The notes under the pieces: generated by a model
The model's database searches: none
The model's input: only the letters and a program-made list of their open reading frames with translations
What the model was told of the DNA's origin: nothing
Part shown: positions 31,250-41,749 of the stretch, piece after piece
Layout of the letters: each line of letters begins with the position of its first letter
Position numbering within the stretch: the stretch's first letter is position 1
From: Temnothorax longispinosus
Lineage: Eukaryota; Arthropoda; Insecta; Hymenoptera; Formicidae
DNA: 64,000 nucleotides
Direction of reading: 5' to 3'
Assembly (NCBI RefSeq): GCF_030848805.1
Contig: NC_092358.1
Span: 12,378,433-12,442,432 of the forward strand
Program-made: the position numbers and the translations under genes

Positions 31250-31985
31250 GAAATTTCTGTCCGGCGGACCGGACTAGTCAATTCTTACGTATTTTGGGTC
31301 GCTGAATCCGAATCCGAGGTCAGAATTCAAAAGTTGGTTCGTTTTTTTTTCTAATCTCAAAAAACATACTTTTTTAGTACATTATTTGAGATGTAATGAA
31401 AAAGCGCGAGCTAGCTTCGAAATTCTGACCGTGGATTCGGATTCAAAAGCTTGAATTACATAACAATTGACTAGATTTTTTAATAAAAAAAATGGCAGAT
31501 CCAATATGGCGGACTTAATATGGCAGATGTTTCTTCAAATTGATCCGATTCGCTTGAAACTTGGTACTCGGGGGTTTTTGTGGTCGCTGAGTACGAATCT
31601 GATGTCAGTTTTCCAAAATTCAAAATGGCAAATCCAGTACACCCGATGAGTTTTTGAAAATTGACCAGATTCGCCTAAAATTTGTTACTCGAGGGTTTTT
31701 GGGGTCGCTGAGTACAAATCTGATGTCAGTTTTCCAAAATTCAAAATGGCAGATCCAGTATACCCGATAAGTTTTTGAAAATTGACCAAATTCGCCTAAA
31801 ATTTGTCACTCGAGGGTTTTTGGAATCGCTGAATACGAATCTGATGTCAGTTTTCCAAAATTTAAAATGGCAGATCCAGTATACCCGATGAATTTTTGAA
31901 AATTGACCAGATTCACCTAAAATTTGTTACTCGAGGGTTTTCGGGGTCGCTGAATACGAATCTGATGTCAGATCATAGCATAATC
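31250..31985. repeat. Two-box tandem units, divergent array
   Basis: Units of about 122 bp at 31615-31980 pair CAAAATGGCAGATCCAGTA with CTCGAGGGTTTTTGGGGTCG and AATCTGATGTCAGTTTTCC. 31490-31600 is closer to the 28-kb family. 31300-31480 carries a related GGGTCGCTGAATCCGAA box. It is a diverged branch of the Transib-associated subterminal repeat with no opposite arm seen. Confidence 0.8.
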
Positions 31986-33160
31986 ACACTGAAAATGCGG
32001 TTTTTCCCACATGACTCTGAGAAAGTACAAATCTTATATATATATATTTGACGTCCAAGACCACAATAGAGTCAAAGTATATCCATGACTTAATTTTTCT
32101 GCTCTCTCTAGGGTTAATCAACTTACTTGGAATGTACAGTTTATTGTCCCATCCTAATGCTAATCGTGGAACATAATTATGACATATAATAATGAGTATA
32201 ATCTGTTAAAAATTAAGACACGAGAAAAATAGTTTCACACACAAAATTAGTTTCAATAATATACATATAAACTTTACAATAAAAAATTATTTAAATTACT
32301 TACTTATAAATTATATTACTGCCGGGTAAAAATAACTGTAATGCATGTGTAAGGTTGTTAAATCTTGGTAATGTCAGATATCCGAGCAGATTGAATTCAC
32401 GAAAAGCTGAAATGAGGGTGCCAAAAAACTAGATAGGACAATATCTTCTACGCTGTAATGCAGTTCTGTCCTTGAATGTCCTTAACGCACTGTACAAAGC
32501 GCACTTGCACGAACACGTCTCATCGTGTCGAGAAAACTCGATGGGCACACACAGAGAAATGCCACAGAGAACACCATAAACGCGGGACTGCAATTAACAC
32601 GAGCTATGCACACTGACGATAACCGCCACGTGCTCTTATAATACAATTACGACAACGTTAACTCGTGTAACCGGACGAACTTTCATCACGGTACTACCGC
32701 ACGGCACGAGTGACACAACACAAGGCGACACAAAAGAAATGAGGTTATGAAACGAGAAACATCCGCGTAAACTATAATGAACGAGAGTATCACCGTGAGC
32801 ACAGTTAATAAATCTCTGCCGGCACGAGCCGATCTTCTCGATCGCGACAACAATGAGACGACCGCCGATCGCGTGACAATGAACAAGATTAGCGCAAGCG
32901 TGAAAAGTAGTGTCGAAACGCTGGGTTGCGCGCAGATAGGAATGCGGGCGCAATCGGCGCTAAACAAAACGAAATCGAAATGATTATTACATGCAATTTA
33001 AATAATATGTCGGTCAGGAAAATAGTTTACACATTGCATATATGTAACCACTAATTACACTATAATCACTTAATTATATCATAAATTCACCGCTTTAATC
33101 ATAAAATTGCGAAATAAATATATTGTAGTTAATTTTCTGATTTTTATTTTATTATTTTAT
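31986..33160. other. Unassigned, possibly host intergenic or 5' UTR sequence
   Basis: No TE signature found. 32450-32990 has balanced GC content, unlike its neighbours. Minus-strand splice-like signals bound two short blocks: 32406-32304 (acceptor TTTCAG, donor ATAA|GTAAGT) and 32212-32127 (acceptor TTTTTAACAG, donor CCAA|GTAAGTTG). Joined, they read open through the first block and stop in the second. I cannot name a protein, so these are only candidate non-coding or terminal exons. Confidence 0.3.
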
Positions 33161-33954
33161 TATATATAACATTAAAGCACAATTCAGCACAAGTCGCAAA
33201 ATTTCATTCCCTGTCACGGTTCAAAAGTTATAGCGGTTTGAAAATTGTAATTCCTAAAAACTGCTTTCTTTAGATACTTGTGCTGCGTAAACTAACGATT
33301 TGCGGACATTTTGTCATTAGGAAAAGTTATTGTACTCACCGAGCACAACCCGGCACAACTTTACAAAATTTAAAAATGTAAAGTTTTTTTCTCACCCTCA
33401 TTTCCTCCCTCTCTTAGCCCATTATTTTCAACCCATACAACTTTCTATGCATCTCCGGCCATTTCTTTGTTGTACTCATCTAGCGAAACTCAGCACAGCT
33501 TACAAAAGTTCGGTAAATGCGTTTTAAAAATAATTATTTGTTATTTTGTTTTTGAGATTTAATATTTTTTATCTGCCAAATGAAAAGAGATATCGAGTTT
33601 ATTCCAATGGCACAACGTGGCACAAATTACTACCTATCAACCAAAAAAATTGGGTTTATTTCGGGAAAAGTGTGGGGCTAGTATAATATTTTTTTATTTT
33701 TTTTTTTAATTGTTATCGAAGTTATCAATCTCGCGTTTGCGGCACAAGTCAGCACAAATGCAGCACAATACGGCACAATAAAAAAAAACTGAAAATTCAA
33801 GAAATGCGGGGTTATCAAAAATTTTGTTTTGTTTTATTTTCTCGAGTACGCTTTGAGTTACAGAGTTGCGGTTTGCGGCACAATACAGCACAAACGTAGC
33901 ACAATGTAGCACAATGATTAAAAATACAGAATTCAAAAAATGCGGGGCCAACTT
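33161..33954. repeat. GCACAA-rich degenerate repeat tract
   Basis: GCACAA, CAGCACAA or CGGCACAA recurs more than a dozen times (33178, 33345, 33611, 33740-33780, 33875-33915), between AT-rich blocks that also repeat loosely (AAAATGCGGGG at 33803 and 33939). No gene; the minus-strand frame 33957-33706 is repeat-derived. Confidence 0.6.
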
Positions 33955-34176
33955 CACACACGTCAGTTATTTCCCGAAAAATTGGAAAAATTTCTGATAC
34001 AGGTTTTCAAAAAGATCGATAACAAAAAACTATACACATCTTGGCATTCCCCGGAAAATTCTATCCCTATTTCATATACTTTTGGTAAAAATTCGGTCCA
34101 CTAACGAATGAGTAGTTTGCAGTCAGACAGACAGACATACATACAGACAGACGTCAGACACTTATAATAATAGATA
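33955..34176. repeat. Repeat family D, cluster 3
   Basis: One short copy with CCCGAAAAATTGG, CCCCGGAAAATTCTATCCC, GGTCCACTAACGAATGAGTAG, a CAGACAGACATAC tail and GACGTCAGACACTTATAATA. It gives the best view of the family's likely 3' end. Confidence 0.75.
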
Positions 34177-36235
34177 TTATGACGACAACGACAATGTCCG
34201 CCCGGTCTCGCCAACCGGGCCGGAGCGCGCCATCGCTTTTATTCACCAAAAATCTTTCTAATTACTTTCCCAATCGCGATCAGACCCTCAGAAACCCAGA
34301 TGAAAGCTCGACCAAAGAATTCCTTAAAGTGTGGGTGCCAGGTGCGATTCCTCGCACCACGATACACAAAACGTAATTTTCTCGGGCATGAATCTAATCA
34401 AGGAATCGTAGGTGGAAGCAGAGAGGGAGCGTAGCGCAATTAACACATCCGAGTAACAAGAAACATAGAAATATATTTAATTAATGCAGATAACATGTGG
34501 AAGAAGGTAGGCGTGTTCCACGGCAAACAAGCAGAATCCGAGCCAAGCGTCCCGTGTCACCCCACGAGCGCGATACTCATTCCGTCGTCGAATTGCACAG
34601 CAATTCCAATCAGAAAGCATTTCGTACATTAATAATTCCCGACATAAGCCGCAACGAACTCTACCATGTCCCTCGAACGCGAAATAACTGAGCGCATTTA
34701 CTCCCAACGGAACGCACAAAGTTACGCACTTACAACTAGCCAATTACTTACAACTAACGCGACAGGATTAGTACCGACAAACGCAAAAAAACCATTCACT
34801 TACAATTACCGCAAAAGTTAGTACCGACGAACGCAAGAACATTTACTTACAATTAACGCGAACATAATCGTAAACAATAACCGTGAGACACTCGCACGCG
34901 CGAGGGCAACTTCCCGAATTGACCGCGGATCGCCCGATCACGCGAGTCCCGAATAAACGCGAACCTCCCGATTACGCGAGTCCTGAATGATCGCGAATCT
35001 CCCGATTGCGTGAGTCCCGAATGACCGCGAATCTCCCGATTACGCGAGTCCCGAATGACCGCGAATCTCCCGATCACGCGAGTCCCGAAAGGGCGCAAAA
35101 CTCAAAGGCGCCCGTCGCCACGGCGTGATCACGTGATGCTCACGAAGAGCTCATCTCGCTACGCATAGTATCCTCCACGCGAACGATTTTTACAACGCGA
35201 ATCTTTGCGACATTCTCACAATAACGCGATACGATTATACGAACGAAGACTACACAATTACACGCACGCTGACTGTCGGCGGCCGTACGCTCGAATTCCC
35301 GAGACGGGCACTCGCGATCACTTTCCCGTACGGGCCCTCCCGCGGTATGGTATTCGGTATTATTTCAGTTACAGCGGATCTCATCTATTCTCGCGGCACA
35401 ACGCGACTCCCGGGAGGGCCTTAGTATTTCTACAATCTTACGTTGCGGAGGCTGAGCAGTGGCCTTACGATTCGTCGCTCGATCCGACAGCTCGTCGTTC
35501 GGATCGCAGGGCTGGATGATACCTCGATGGCGGCTCGCACGACAGTAATTTGTCCTCGCCCCGGCGCCCCCGGCGGGACCACGCTGGGCCCGCGCGCGCC
35601 GGTGTTCCTAGCCCGTTCGGTGCTGCGCCCTGGCACTTTAGCGATCTCCCTAGTATCGCTGCGATCGCCGCGCCTGCCTAGAGCGCCCCTCGCAGCTGCT
35701 TTCCTCCGCCGGCGGTAGTTTCAAATTTCCACCTACGTGAGACCGGCTGTCCAGGGCGCGACTCATCGCCCGGTTATTCGACGGCCAGGCTGGCCGGGCC
35801 ATGGCTCGTCGACCGGTGGCGGTATCCCGGTGGTGGCCCCGTTCCTCGACGGGGACATTTTTCGGGGCGTCCCCCATTTCGGGTCCCCCGTATTCGGACT
35901 GCAGTGTTTCAGTGCGGGCTGATCGTGTGCCTTGACAGGCCCTCTGCTGTTCCGGCTGTGGGTTCCAGCGTGACCCGTCCGTCAGCCGTCCGTCCTTGGA
36001 AGCTTCCGGCTGTCCACCTGAAAGTTCCTCGGCGCGGCATACGCCGTTACAAAATCCGGTGACCTGGCCATCTGCTCCGCACTCCCTCGTTACCTGTAAG
36101 TCTCGCTTAAACGATATTAGCCCTGACCTAAAACGCTTGCGCTCCGCCCGCCTCGGGCGGAGGCACCATCCCTGACGCCTCCCTCGGCCGAGCTCCCATC
36201 TGAGTTAAGGGACGTGACATTTGTCACGTCACAAT
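34177..36235 (-). repeat. GC-rich LTR-like block
   Basis: GC-rich, CpG-rich 2-kb block abruptly bounded by AT-rich sequence. The right boundary on the minus strand reads TGTGACGTGACAAATGTCAC, LTR-like and palindromic. Many overlapping short frames on both strands, none with a domain. By analogy with repeat B I infer a long solo LTR or non-autonomous LTR element, but no second copy or target duplication is present in the window. Confidence 0.4.
34913..35095. repeat. 34-bp minisatellite, about 5 copies
   Basis: Units of CGCGAGTCCCGAATGACC plus GCGAATCTCCCGATTA; CCCGAT starts at 35001 and 35035, exactly 34 bp apart. It lies inside the GC-rich block. Confidence 0.85.
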
Positions 36236-36379
36236 ACATATATAAAACATTAACATAATTATTTCTTAAACCACCTTTAACTGCAATAATTAAATTATTT
36301 ATGTTTAACCAATTAATAATTTTTAAAATAAGTAATTTATCTGAGACTAAAAAGATATATACTTTATATATCCCAAGGA
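36236..36379. other. AT-rich spacer
   Basis: AT-rich sequence with no gene or repeat seen. Confidence 0.5.
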
Positions 36380-36694
36380 GGCCTTAAAGGGCGTTTTTAA
36401 AGGAACGTACCCAACCCTATCCAATTCTATCCAATTCAAGGGGGAAGAGGCGTTTTTCAAGGGACGTACCCAACCCTATCCAACTCTTTCCCTACTATTA
36501 CCATTTTTTTTGGACCAACGGTTTAACGTCTCTTCCGAAAGACGGAGCCCAGTTTTCCATCTAGGGATAACTCTCTTCGCTAAATGGGGGAGACAGCGTT
36601 TTTATTGAGAATTCTCAGTAGCCTAGCGGGATTCGAACCCGGTTCTCCGGATTACGAATCTGGCGCTCTACCCACTAGACCAGCCGTCACCCCA
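36380..36694 (-). mobile_element. tRNA-derived SINE
   Basis: Minus strand. The head (36692-36620) is tRNA-like, with A box TGGTCTAGTGGG (36682-36671), anticodon-loop TTCGTAA, and B box GGTTCGAATCC (36639-36629). Acceptor halves do not pair (GGTGACG against TAGGCTA), so it is not a working tRNA. The body follows with TTTCGGAAGAGACGTTAAAC. The tail holds two copies of AGGGTTGGGTACGTYCCTT (about 36480 and 36418), the same sequence found in the 3' UTRs of the LINEs at 40005 and 56650. Pol III internal promoters would drive transcription. Confidence 0.88.
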
Positions 36695-37039
36695 TTTACC
36701 TGAGACTATTTATTTATTTGGGTAATGTTTTTTGCAATAAAAATTAAAACTAATTTAGAATTACATCAACTGACCAAAACCTATTGGTCGAAATTAATAA
36801 TGTCTCGATGGTTGATCCGAAAAGGTGCTGTGTGAATCTGACAAACCAAGTTGGCTCACAGTTTTTCAATGTTTACATCGGAAAGACGTTATATATATTG
36901 CCAGTCACGGTCGATTTAAAATACTTTAATTATTTATTTATTATTGAAGAAATTAATAATTATTTTCTACTAATTATTAATTTTTAAATATGTAGTAATT
37001 TATTTTTTACAAACTATTAAATATTTTAATAATAAAGAA
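36695..37039. other. AT-rich spacer
   Basis: An open frame at 36784-36987 (67 residues) has no recognisable motif and fades into AT-rich sequence. No feature supported. Confidence 0.4.
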
Positions 37040-37385
37040 TGTAATTTCTTTTTTTGGTAAAGCAGCAATTTCTCGCGAAATAAAGTATTCTCTGCTAACA
37101 AAGACTTCAATTTATCAACAATTTACTGCTTTAAACGTTGTGTTTTGGTAAAGCAGCGACTTTCTCGCGAAATAAAGTATTCTCTGCTTTAAAAAAAAAC
37201 GTAATATTAGTTGTTTATGCCTCTCAATACTCAAAATAGCTGCTATATCTTCGAAACTTTTTTTGTTAATAACTTTTTAACAAATAACAACCGCCGGCTA
37301 AAAACTTTTGAAGGTCACTCAGGAGGGTGACCTTGACAACATATGTCAAGGTCAAGGTCATCGGGGGGTGGTCCGTATTACTAAA
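37040..37385. repeat. Partial copy of the TA-flanked foldback MITE
   Basis: Matches the right half of 20883-21640: AAAGCAGCGACTTTCTCGCG units about 97 bp apart, TTTGTTAATAACTTTTTAAC, then GAAGGTCACTCAGGAGGGTG and TGTCAAGGTCAAGGTCAT. The left arm is missing. Confidence 0.85.
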
Positions 37386-37531
37386 TAATTACCCTAAATA
37401 ATATTAATTTTTATGTAATTAGTTATTTTTTGTGACTAATTACTAATTTGCTAATTCAATAAAAATTTAATTTCTTGTTATTGCTAATTTCATGAGTAAT
37501 TAAAAAATAAAAAATTTTTGCCGATCCCTGC
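37386..37531. other. AT-rich spacer
   Basis: TAATTACT-type AT-rich sequence. No feature. Confidence 0.5.
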
Positions 37532-37535
37532 TTAA

Positions 37536-38931
37536 GGTAATGCTGGAGCCGTCTGTTTTACCGACATTTGTTGCTGTGACGTACCGTCGTATTAACTTGA
37601 CAGAATTAAAAATTCTTCACCAGAATTGCAGTACATACATTAATGATTCGGGGGAACTTCGATTTTACATAGAAAATGAGAAAAAATTACGGAAATACAG
37701 ATTTCCTTATCTACTTATATCTCAATATGGCGTCTCGATATTGCGGCGAGCTGTCAGCTCGTCACAAGATGTATTTCATATAAGAGATATAGGGGAGACC
37801 GGGGCAAACTTGACACTGGACTTTTTGCTAATTTAAATATATCGTAGAAACTTGCCTTTCCTACTATAAATGCGTCTTTATGTGCCAGTATTATCAACGG
37901 GATTTGATGACATTCTGAGTTATGGTGTAATTTTTAGCGCGATATAAGCGTTTTTGATGGTAAAAAGTAATTTTTCTGATCTCTCGAAAATTTCTACTTT
38001 TTCATCGAACTTTACTCTTGCAAACCTATATGTAAGTGATTTTCATGGGAAATTTGATGCTCTATATGAATCCGATATTGTTTTTAAATATTTTCAAAAT
38101 TTTCATGTTTTTGAAGTGGCAAAAGTGAAAAACGACGTCCGGGGCAAAGTCAACACCACGCCGTTTCGTCGGCTCCCAGTAACAAACGATGCTTGTCATG
38201 CAGCCGTATGGCTTATGACAAATGTATGCGCACGTTCGATCGCGAGTTTATCTGCATTAATTGTTTTTCAGACATGAGTTTAGATGAAGATAATTGAAAG
38301 TTCAACAATTTTTGTTCTCATTATTTCAAATGATTGTTCTAGTTACTTTTTATATTCCGAATTTTTGTACTTTTTAAATACACAATAAACAATGTATTTT
38401 CATTTTCAGACAGTAAAAAATAAGTTCCAGATCAAATTGTGTCGATCAGACAAAGTGTTGAGTTTGCCCCGGCGGGGTGTTGAGTTTACCCCGGCATTTT
38501 TTAATTCGAAAATTTGTCTTTGCGTCACTTTTCCTTTCCTGGCGGCAAAACAAAGCGACGTACAGCAAAACTTTCTAAATCAATTTTGTACCTGAAAGAA
38601 CACTCTTTAAATATATACCATTGAATTTGCCTAAAAATTTTAATTAAATATTAAAAATTGCCTTTGAAAAAATAGTGTCGAGTTAGCCCCGGTCTCCCTC
38701 ACCATTGGTACGAACGCGAAAACAAGTTCCCCCGAATTGCACAAGAAAAACATCGATAAACCTCCCAAATCAAGATTTGGAAGCGTAATATAAAAGTATG
38801 ATGTCGATGTGCATCGTGCGTATGTGTGCGTGCAATGTTAGGTGCTATCCTTGTCTATACAAGGACAGATATAGGTCGATAAAATAGAAAATGGTAATTT
38901 TGTCGGTTATACAGACGGCTCCAGCATCACC
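37536..38931. mobile_element. TTAA-flanked non-autonomous element (piggyBac-like target)
   Basis: A 1396-bp unit bounded by TTAA at 37532-37535 and 38932-38935. The inverted ends are GGTAATGCTGGAGCCGTCTG and the complement of CAGACGGCTCCAGCATCACC, about 30 bp. Subterminal AATTCGGGGGAACTT occurs in inverse at 37646 and 38725. A second element is nested in the centre. The open frame 37540-37836 starts in the TIR and has no known domain. TTAA suggests piggyBac mobilisation, but the end sequence is not a standard one. Confidence 0.65.
37795..38700. mobile_element. Nested element with GGGGAGACCGGGGC ends
   Basis: Inverted ends AGGGGAGACCGGGGCAAACT (left) and the complement of AGTTAGCCCCGGTCTCCCT (right), about 900 bp apart. 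Internal variants of the end motif (TTGCCCCGGCGGGG at 38463, GTTTACCCCGGC at 38485, CGTCCGGGGCAAAG at 38139) suggest repeated terminal units. Non-coding. A clear target duplication was not identified. Confidence 0.65.
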
Positions 38932-38935
38932 TTAA

Positions 38936-39120
38936 CACTACAAAATGCGTGATAACAGTACAAAATTATCTTTTTCAAAAAAGGTTAAAAAAAAGACGCC
39001 AAGTACACGTAATGTATTTTGTAAATTCAAAAATTTAACCCCTAAGTGGTAACTTTATTTAATTCTCCTTAACAAAATTATATCACAAAATTATATTATT
39101 TAACTCAACCCATCAAGTGA
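38936..39120. other. AT-rich spacer
   Basis: 39040-39085 (AAGTGGTAACTTTATTTAATTC) resembles 39550-39590 beyond the 28S fragment, as if the fragment had been inserted between two related AT-rich pieces. Confidence 0.45.
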
Positions 39121-39126
39121 GGGCCA

Positions 39127-39165
<39 letters not shown>

Positions 39166-39382
39166 ATTTTTCCAAGCCCGTTTCCTTGGCAGTGGTTTCG
39201 CTAGATAGTAAATAGTCAAACTCCCCGCCTGGCAGTGTCCTCGAATCGGATCACGCGGGAGTATTAACGGCGATCGGCCGCGAGGCCTCACGCCACTCTG
39301 ACACGCTTGGCTCTAGAACACCGTGACCGCCGGGGCACGAAGCCCTCGAGGCACGCGCTCCGCCTAACCGAGTAAGTAAGGA
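39121..39382 (-). pseudogene. Scrambled 28S rRNA fragment
   Basis: Two 28S pieces on the minus strand in the wrong order. 39382-39213 matches the segment from TTACTTACTCGG through GTGTCAGAGTGGCGTGAGGC to GCCAGGCGGGGAGTTTGAC. 39212-39121 matches the upstream segment TACTATCTAGCGAAACCAC through GGGGAAAGAAGACCCTGTTG to CTAGTCTGGC. In a real 28S the second piece comes first. The junction has a short TAGT/ACTA overlap. It is an inserted, rearranged copy, not a functional rRNA. Confidence 0.88.
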
Positions 39383-39579
39383 AACAATCAAAAGAAGTGA
39401 AATCTTTAAATTGCGCCAATTGCAAAGAAAATATATAGATATATTGCTTTGAAAAATAATTGTTGTGCAACTATACTTTTAAAAAATAAAATCCAACTGG
39501 TAGATATCTTTGTGTTCCTATTAAAGGATCTTCCTATTCCAACCCAAGTGGTAATACCTTCTTAATTCTTTTTAACAAA
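39383..39579. other. AT-rich spacer
   Basis: No gene. It contains a partial repeat of 39040-39085, as noted for that spacer. Confidence 0.45.
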
Positions 39580-39925
39580 ATTATAATATTACAAAGATCA
39601 TTTTAATCACAAAGAATTTAAGAGGTAAAAGTACAAAATAAAAATATTTAATTAAAATAAAATAAATAAATTTTTTTTGTAAAAAAACTTGGCGCTGCTA
39701 GACTTTGAAATTTAAACATTAAAATTTAAAGATTAGTACTAAGATTTTTGATTAAATAAAAAAATAATAAACATAATTTAAGGAAGAATGCGACAGGTGT
39801 AAAAAAGCAGCGCCAAGTTTTTTTACAAGAAAAATTTATTTATTTTGTTTTAATTAAATATTTTTATTTTGTACTGTTTAAATTCTTTGTAATTAAAATG
39901 ATTTTTCGTAATATTATTTATTTTT
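39580..39925. mobile_element. Small foldback MITE
   Basis: Inverted arms of about 120 bp: 39580-39702 ends AAAAAACTTGGCGCTGC, and 39812-39925 starts with its complement GCAGCGCCAAGTTTTTTT. AT-rich and non-coding, with a 110-bp loop. Confidence 0.75.
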
Positions 39926-40004
39926 TATAATTTAATTATTCACAAAATTAGCAATAACAATAAATTAAATTTTTATTAAATTAGCAAATCACAATTTTTT
40001 TTTA

Positions 40005-41525
40005 ATTAGAGGTAATAATTCCCTTCTCGGGATACATGGCGTTTTACAGGGACGTACCCAACCCTTTACATAAATCCGTAAATTTTAAACCTGGCCATTA
40101 TGCGACCTCACAGGATTAGTTAACCAGCCCTTCCTTTCTTTTATTAACCCTTTTGTCATCTTTCTCCATATCCTTCCTTCTGCTCCTTCTAGTTTCTATA
40201 GCTCTTCCCTCCCTTTTTTCCATCTGTTTTTCTTTGAAAACTTTTCCTCTCATCTTCCTTCTGTCTCGTCTCCTCTGTCTCCTGTCGCTCCTCCCTTCCA
40301 GACTCAGCGTCCCTTCTACAACAATCATAACAGTTAACAAAAAGAGACAAGACACTTACAAATCTTAAGCCCTGGCTCCTTCTCTCTCTCTCTATCTCTC
40401 CCCCCTCTACACCCTCTCCTGCAAGCTGCTCTTCCTCTTCCTTTTCCCCTTTACTCTCCTCACACTTTTCTCCATTCCTTCCTGTCTTTATTCCAGTATA
40501 TCTCTTTTCCATTGATCCACAATCGGCTACTCGTGGCTACCGCTGAATTTCCTAGTCTTCTCTCTCTTCTTGTCTTTTCTCCTATTTTCCATCTCACGTG
40601 TCTTTCCTCTTTGGTCAGTTCCTCATCCACAGTTACCCCTTATCTCTTCTTCATTTCCCACTGTTTACTAAAAAGCTCCTTTTTGTCTTCCTCCTCCTCC
40701 ATTTCCATTATCAGCAACTCCTTCTTTTCTTCTCCTTTTATCTCCACCACAGCTTTAACCCCCACCTTCCTATCCAACGCCATCTCAGCTATAATCTCCA
40801 TAAATTCTTTCCTTTCTACTGGTCCTGCTCCCTCTATTCCGCTCCATACCAGGGATCTTTTTTTCTTCGCCGCTCTCTCTCTATCCTCCCTATGCGCTCT
40901 CTCTCTTTCGCTTCTTTCTCTCTTGACTCTTATTTTCTCTTCTCTTCTCTTCACCATCTCCTATGCGTTTCTTTTCTCCTTCTCTGTGCCTCTTCCATTC
41001 CACTCTTCTTCTCTATCTTCTTCTCTTCCTTCTTCTCCATCTGCACTCCACACCCTCCTTTCCACCTTGCTCGACGATCCATCTTCGCTCTCTCTTTCGC
41101 TCCGCTTCTTCTCCTCTTCCGTTTTCTTTGCATTATCCTCTCTTGCGTGTCTCTTCCTTTTCCTTTTCCTTTACCTTCTCTGCTCCTGTCGAATTTCCTT
41201 GATTCTTCGCTTCTCCCCTCCTCCTCGCTTGTCATCTCCTCCCACCAACTTCTACTCCTTTTCCCAGCCATCCTCCTCCTTCCTCTGACCTTCTCTCGGC
41301 ATCCTCACCTCCTTATCACTCCGCTATCTTTCTTGCCTCTTCCGCTTCTCCAATCTGTGGTCCTCCCTACGTTCCTGAGTATTTCCGCCACTTTTCCTAT
41401 CTCCTTTCTCTGTCCACCAATCCTGCCTCAGTCCGCTTTTCCGCCACTTTTTTCCTTTTTCTTCCTACAAGCAAACTTTTCTCTGATCCTACCCTTTCTC
41501 ATTCTTTCTTGCTTTCTCCCTTAAC
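40005..41525 (-). mobile_element. ORF1-only LINE (non-autonomous), minus strand
   Basis: Minus strand, purine-rich. The 3' end (40110-40005) has GAGGTCGCATAATGGCCAGG and AAAGGGTTGGGTACGTCCCT, matching the LINE at 56650-61426. Inside, only ORF1-like frames are found: a charged region at 41271-40951, then 40957-40640 with KRSLVWSGIEGAG and ELLIMEMEEEEDKKELFSKQ, like the RRM of L1-type ORF1 proteins. No endonuclease or RT motifs are seen. It resembles half-LINE elements that keep ORF1 and the 3' tail and borrow RT. Frameshifts are present. Confidence 0.6.
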
Positions 41526-41749
41526 CTCGACACGTGTACGTATGTATATGTATGCCACCTGTCTTTAAATCACAAAAATTACTAATTGTATAAAAATTAA
41601 TAATATTTAGGTAAAAGTGAATTACAGATTATTTAAAGAATTCGTGATTTGTCGGAGAAAAATTTCTAGTTCGTGAAAGTTAGTATTTAGGTGAAAATAA
41701 ATTAAATTCTTTTGCAAATTGGTAATTAGTAGAAATAAATTCTTTATCC
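41526..41749. other. AT-rich spacer
   Basis: No gene. Loose direct repeats of TATTTAGGT(A/G)AAA. Confidence 0.5.

Noticed and set aside
34913..35095. CRISPR-like array
   Set aside because: 34-bp units are directly adjacent and imperfect. Minisatellite.
35205..35718. Several overlapping 70-100-codon frames
   Set aside because: All lie in the GC-rich LTR-like block, occur on both strands and lack motifs.
36620..36692. A functional tRNA gene on the minus strand
   Set aside because: The A and B boxes and an anticodon-like loop exist, but the acceptor stem does not pair and a SINE body follows.
37540..37836. 98-codon open frame
   Set aside because: It starts in an inverted repeat end, runs into a nested element and has no recognisable motif.
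40512..41524. Open frames of 258 and 308 codons on the plus strand, rich in Ser, Leu and Phe
   Set aside because: They are antisense to the purine-rich LINE ORF1 region. The lack of stops follows from the strand bias.
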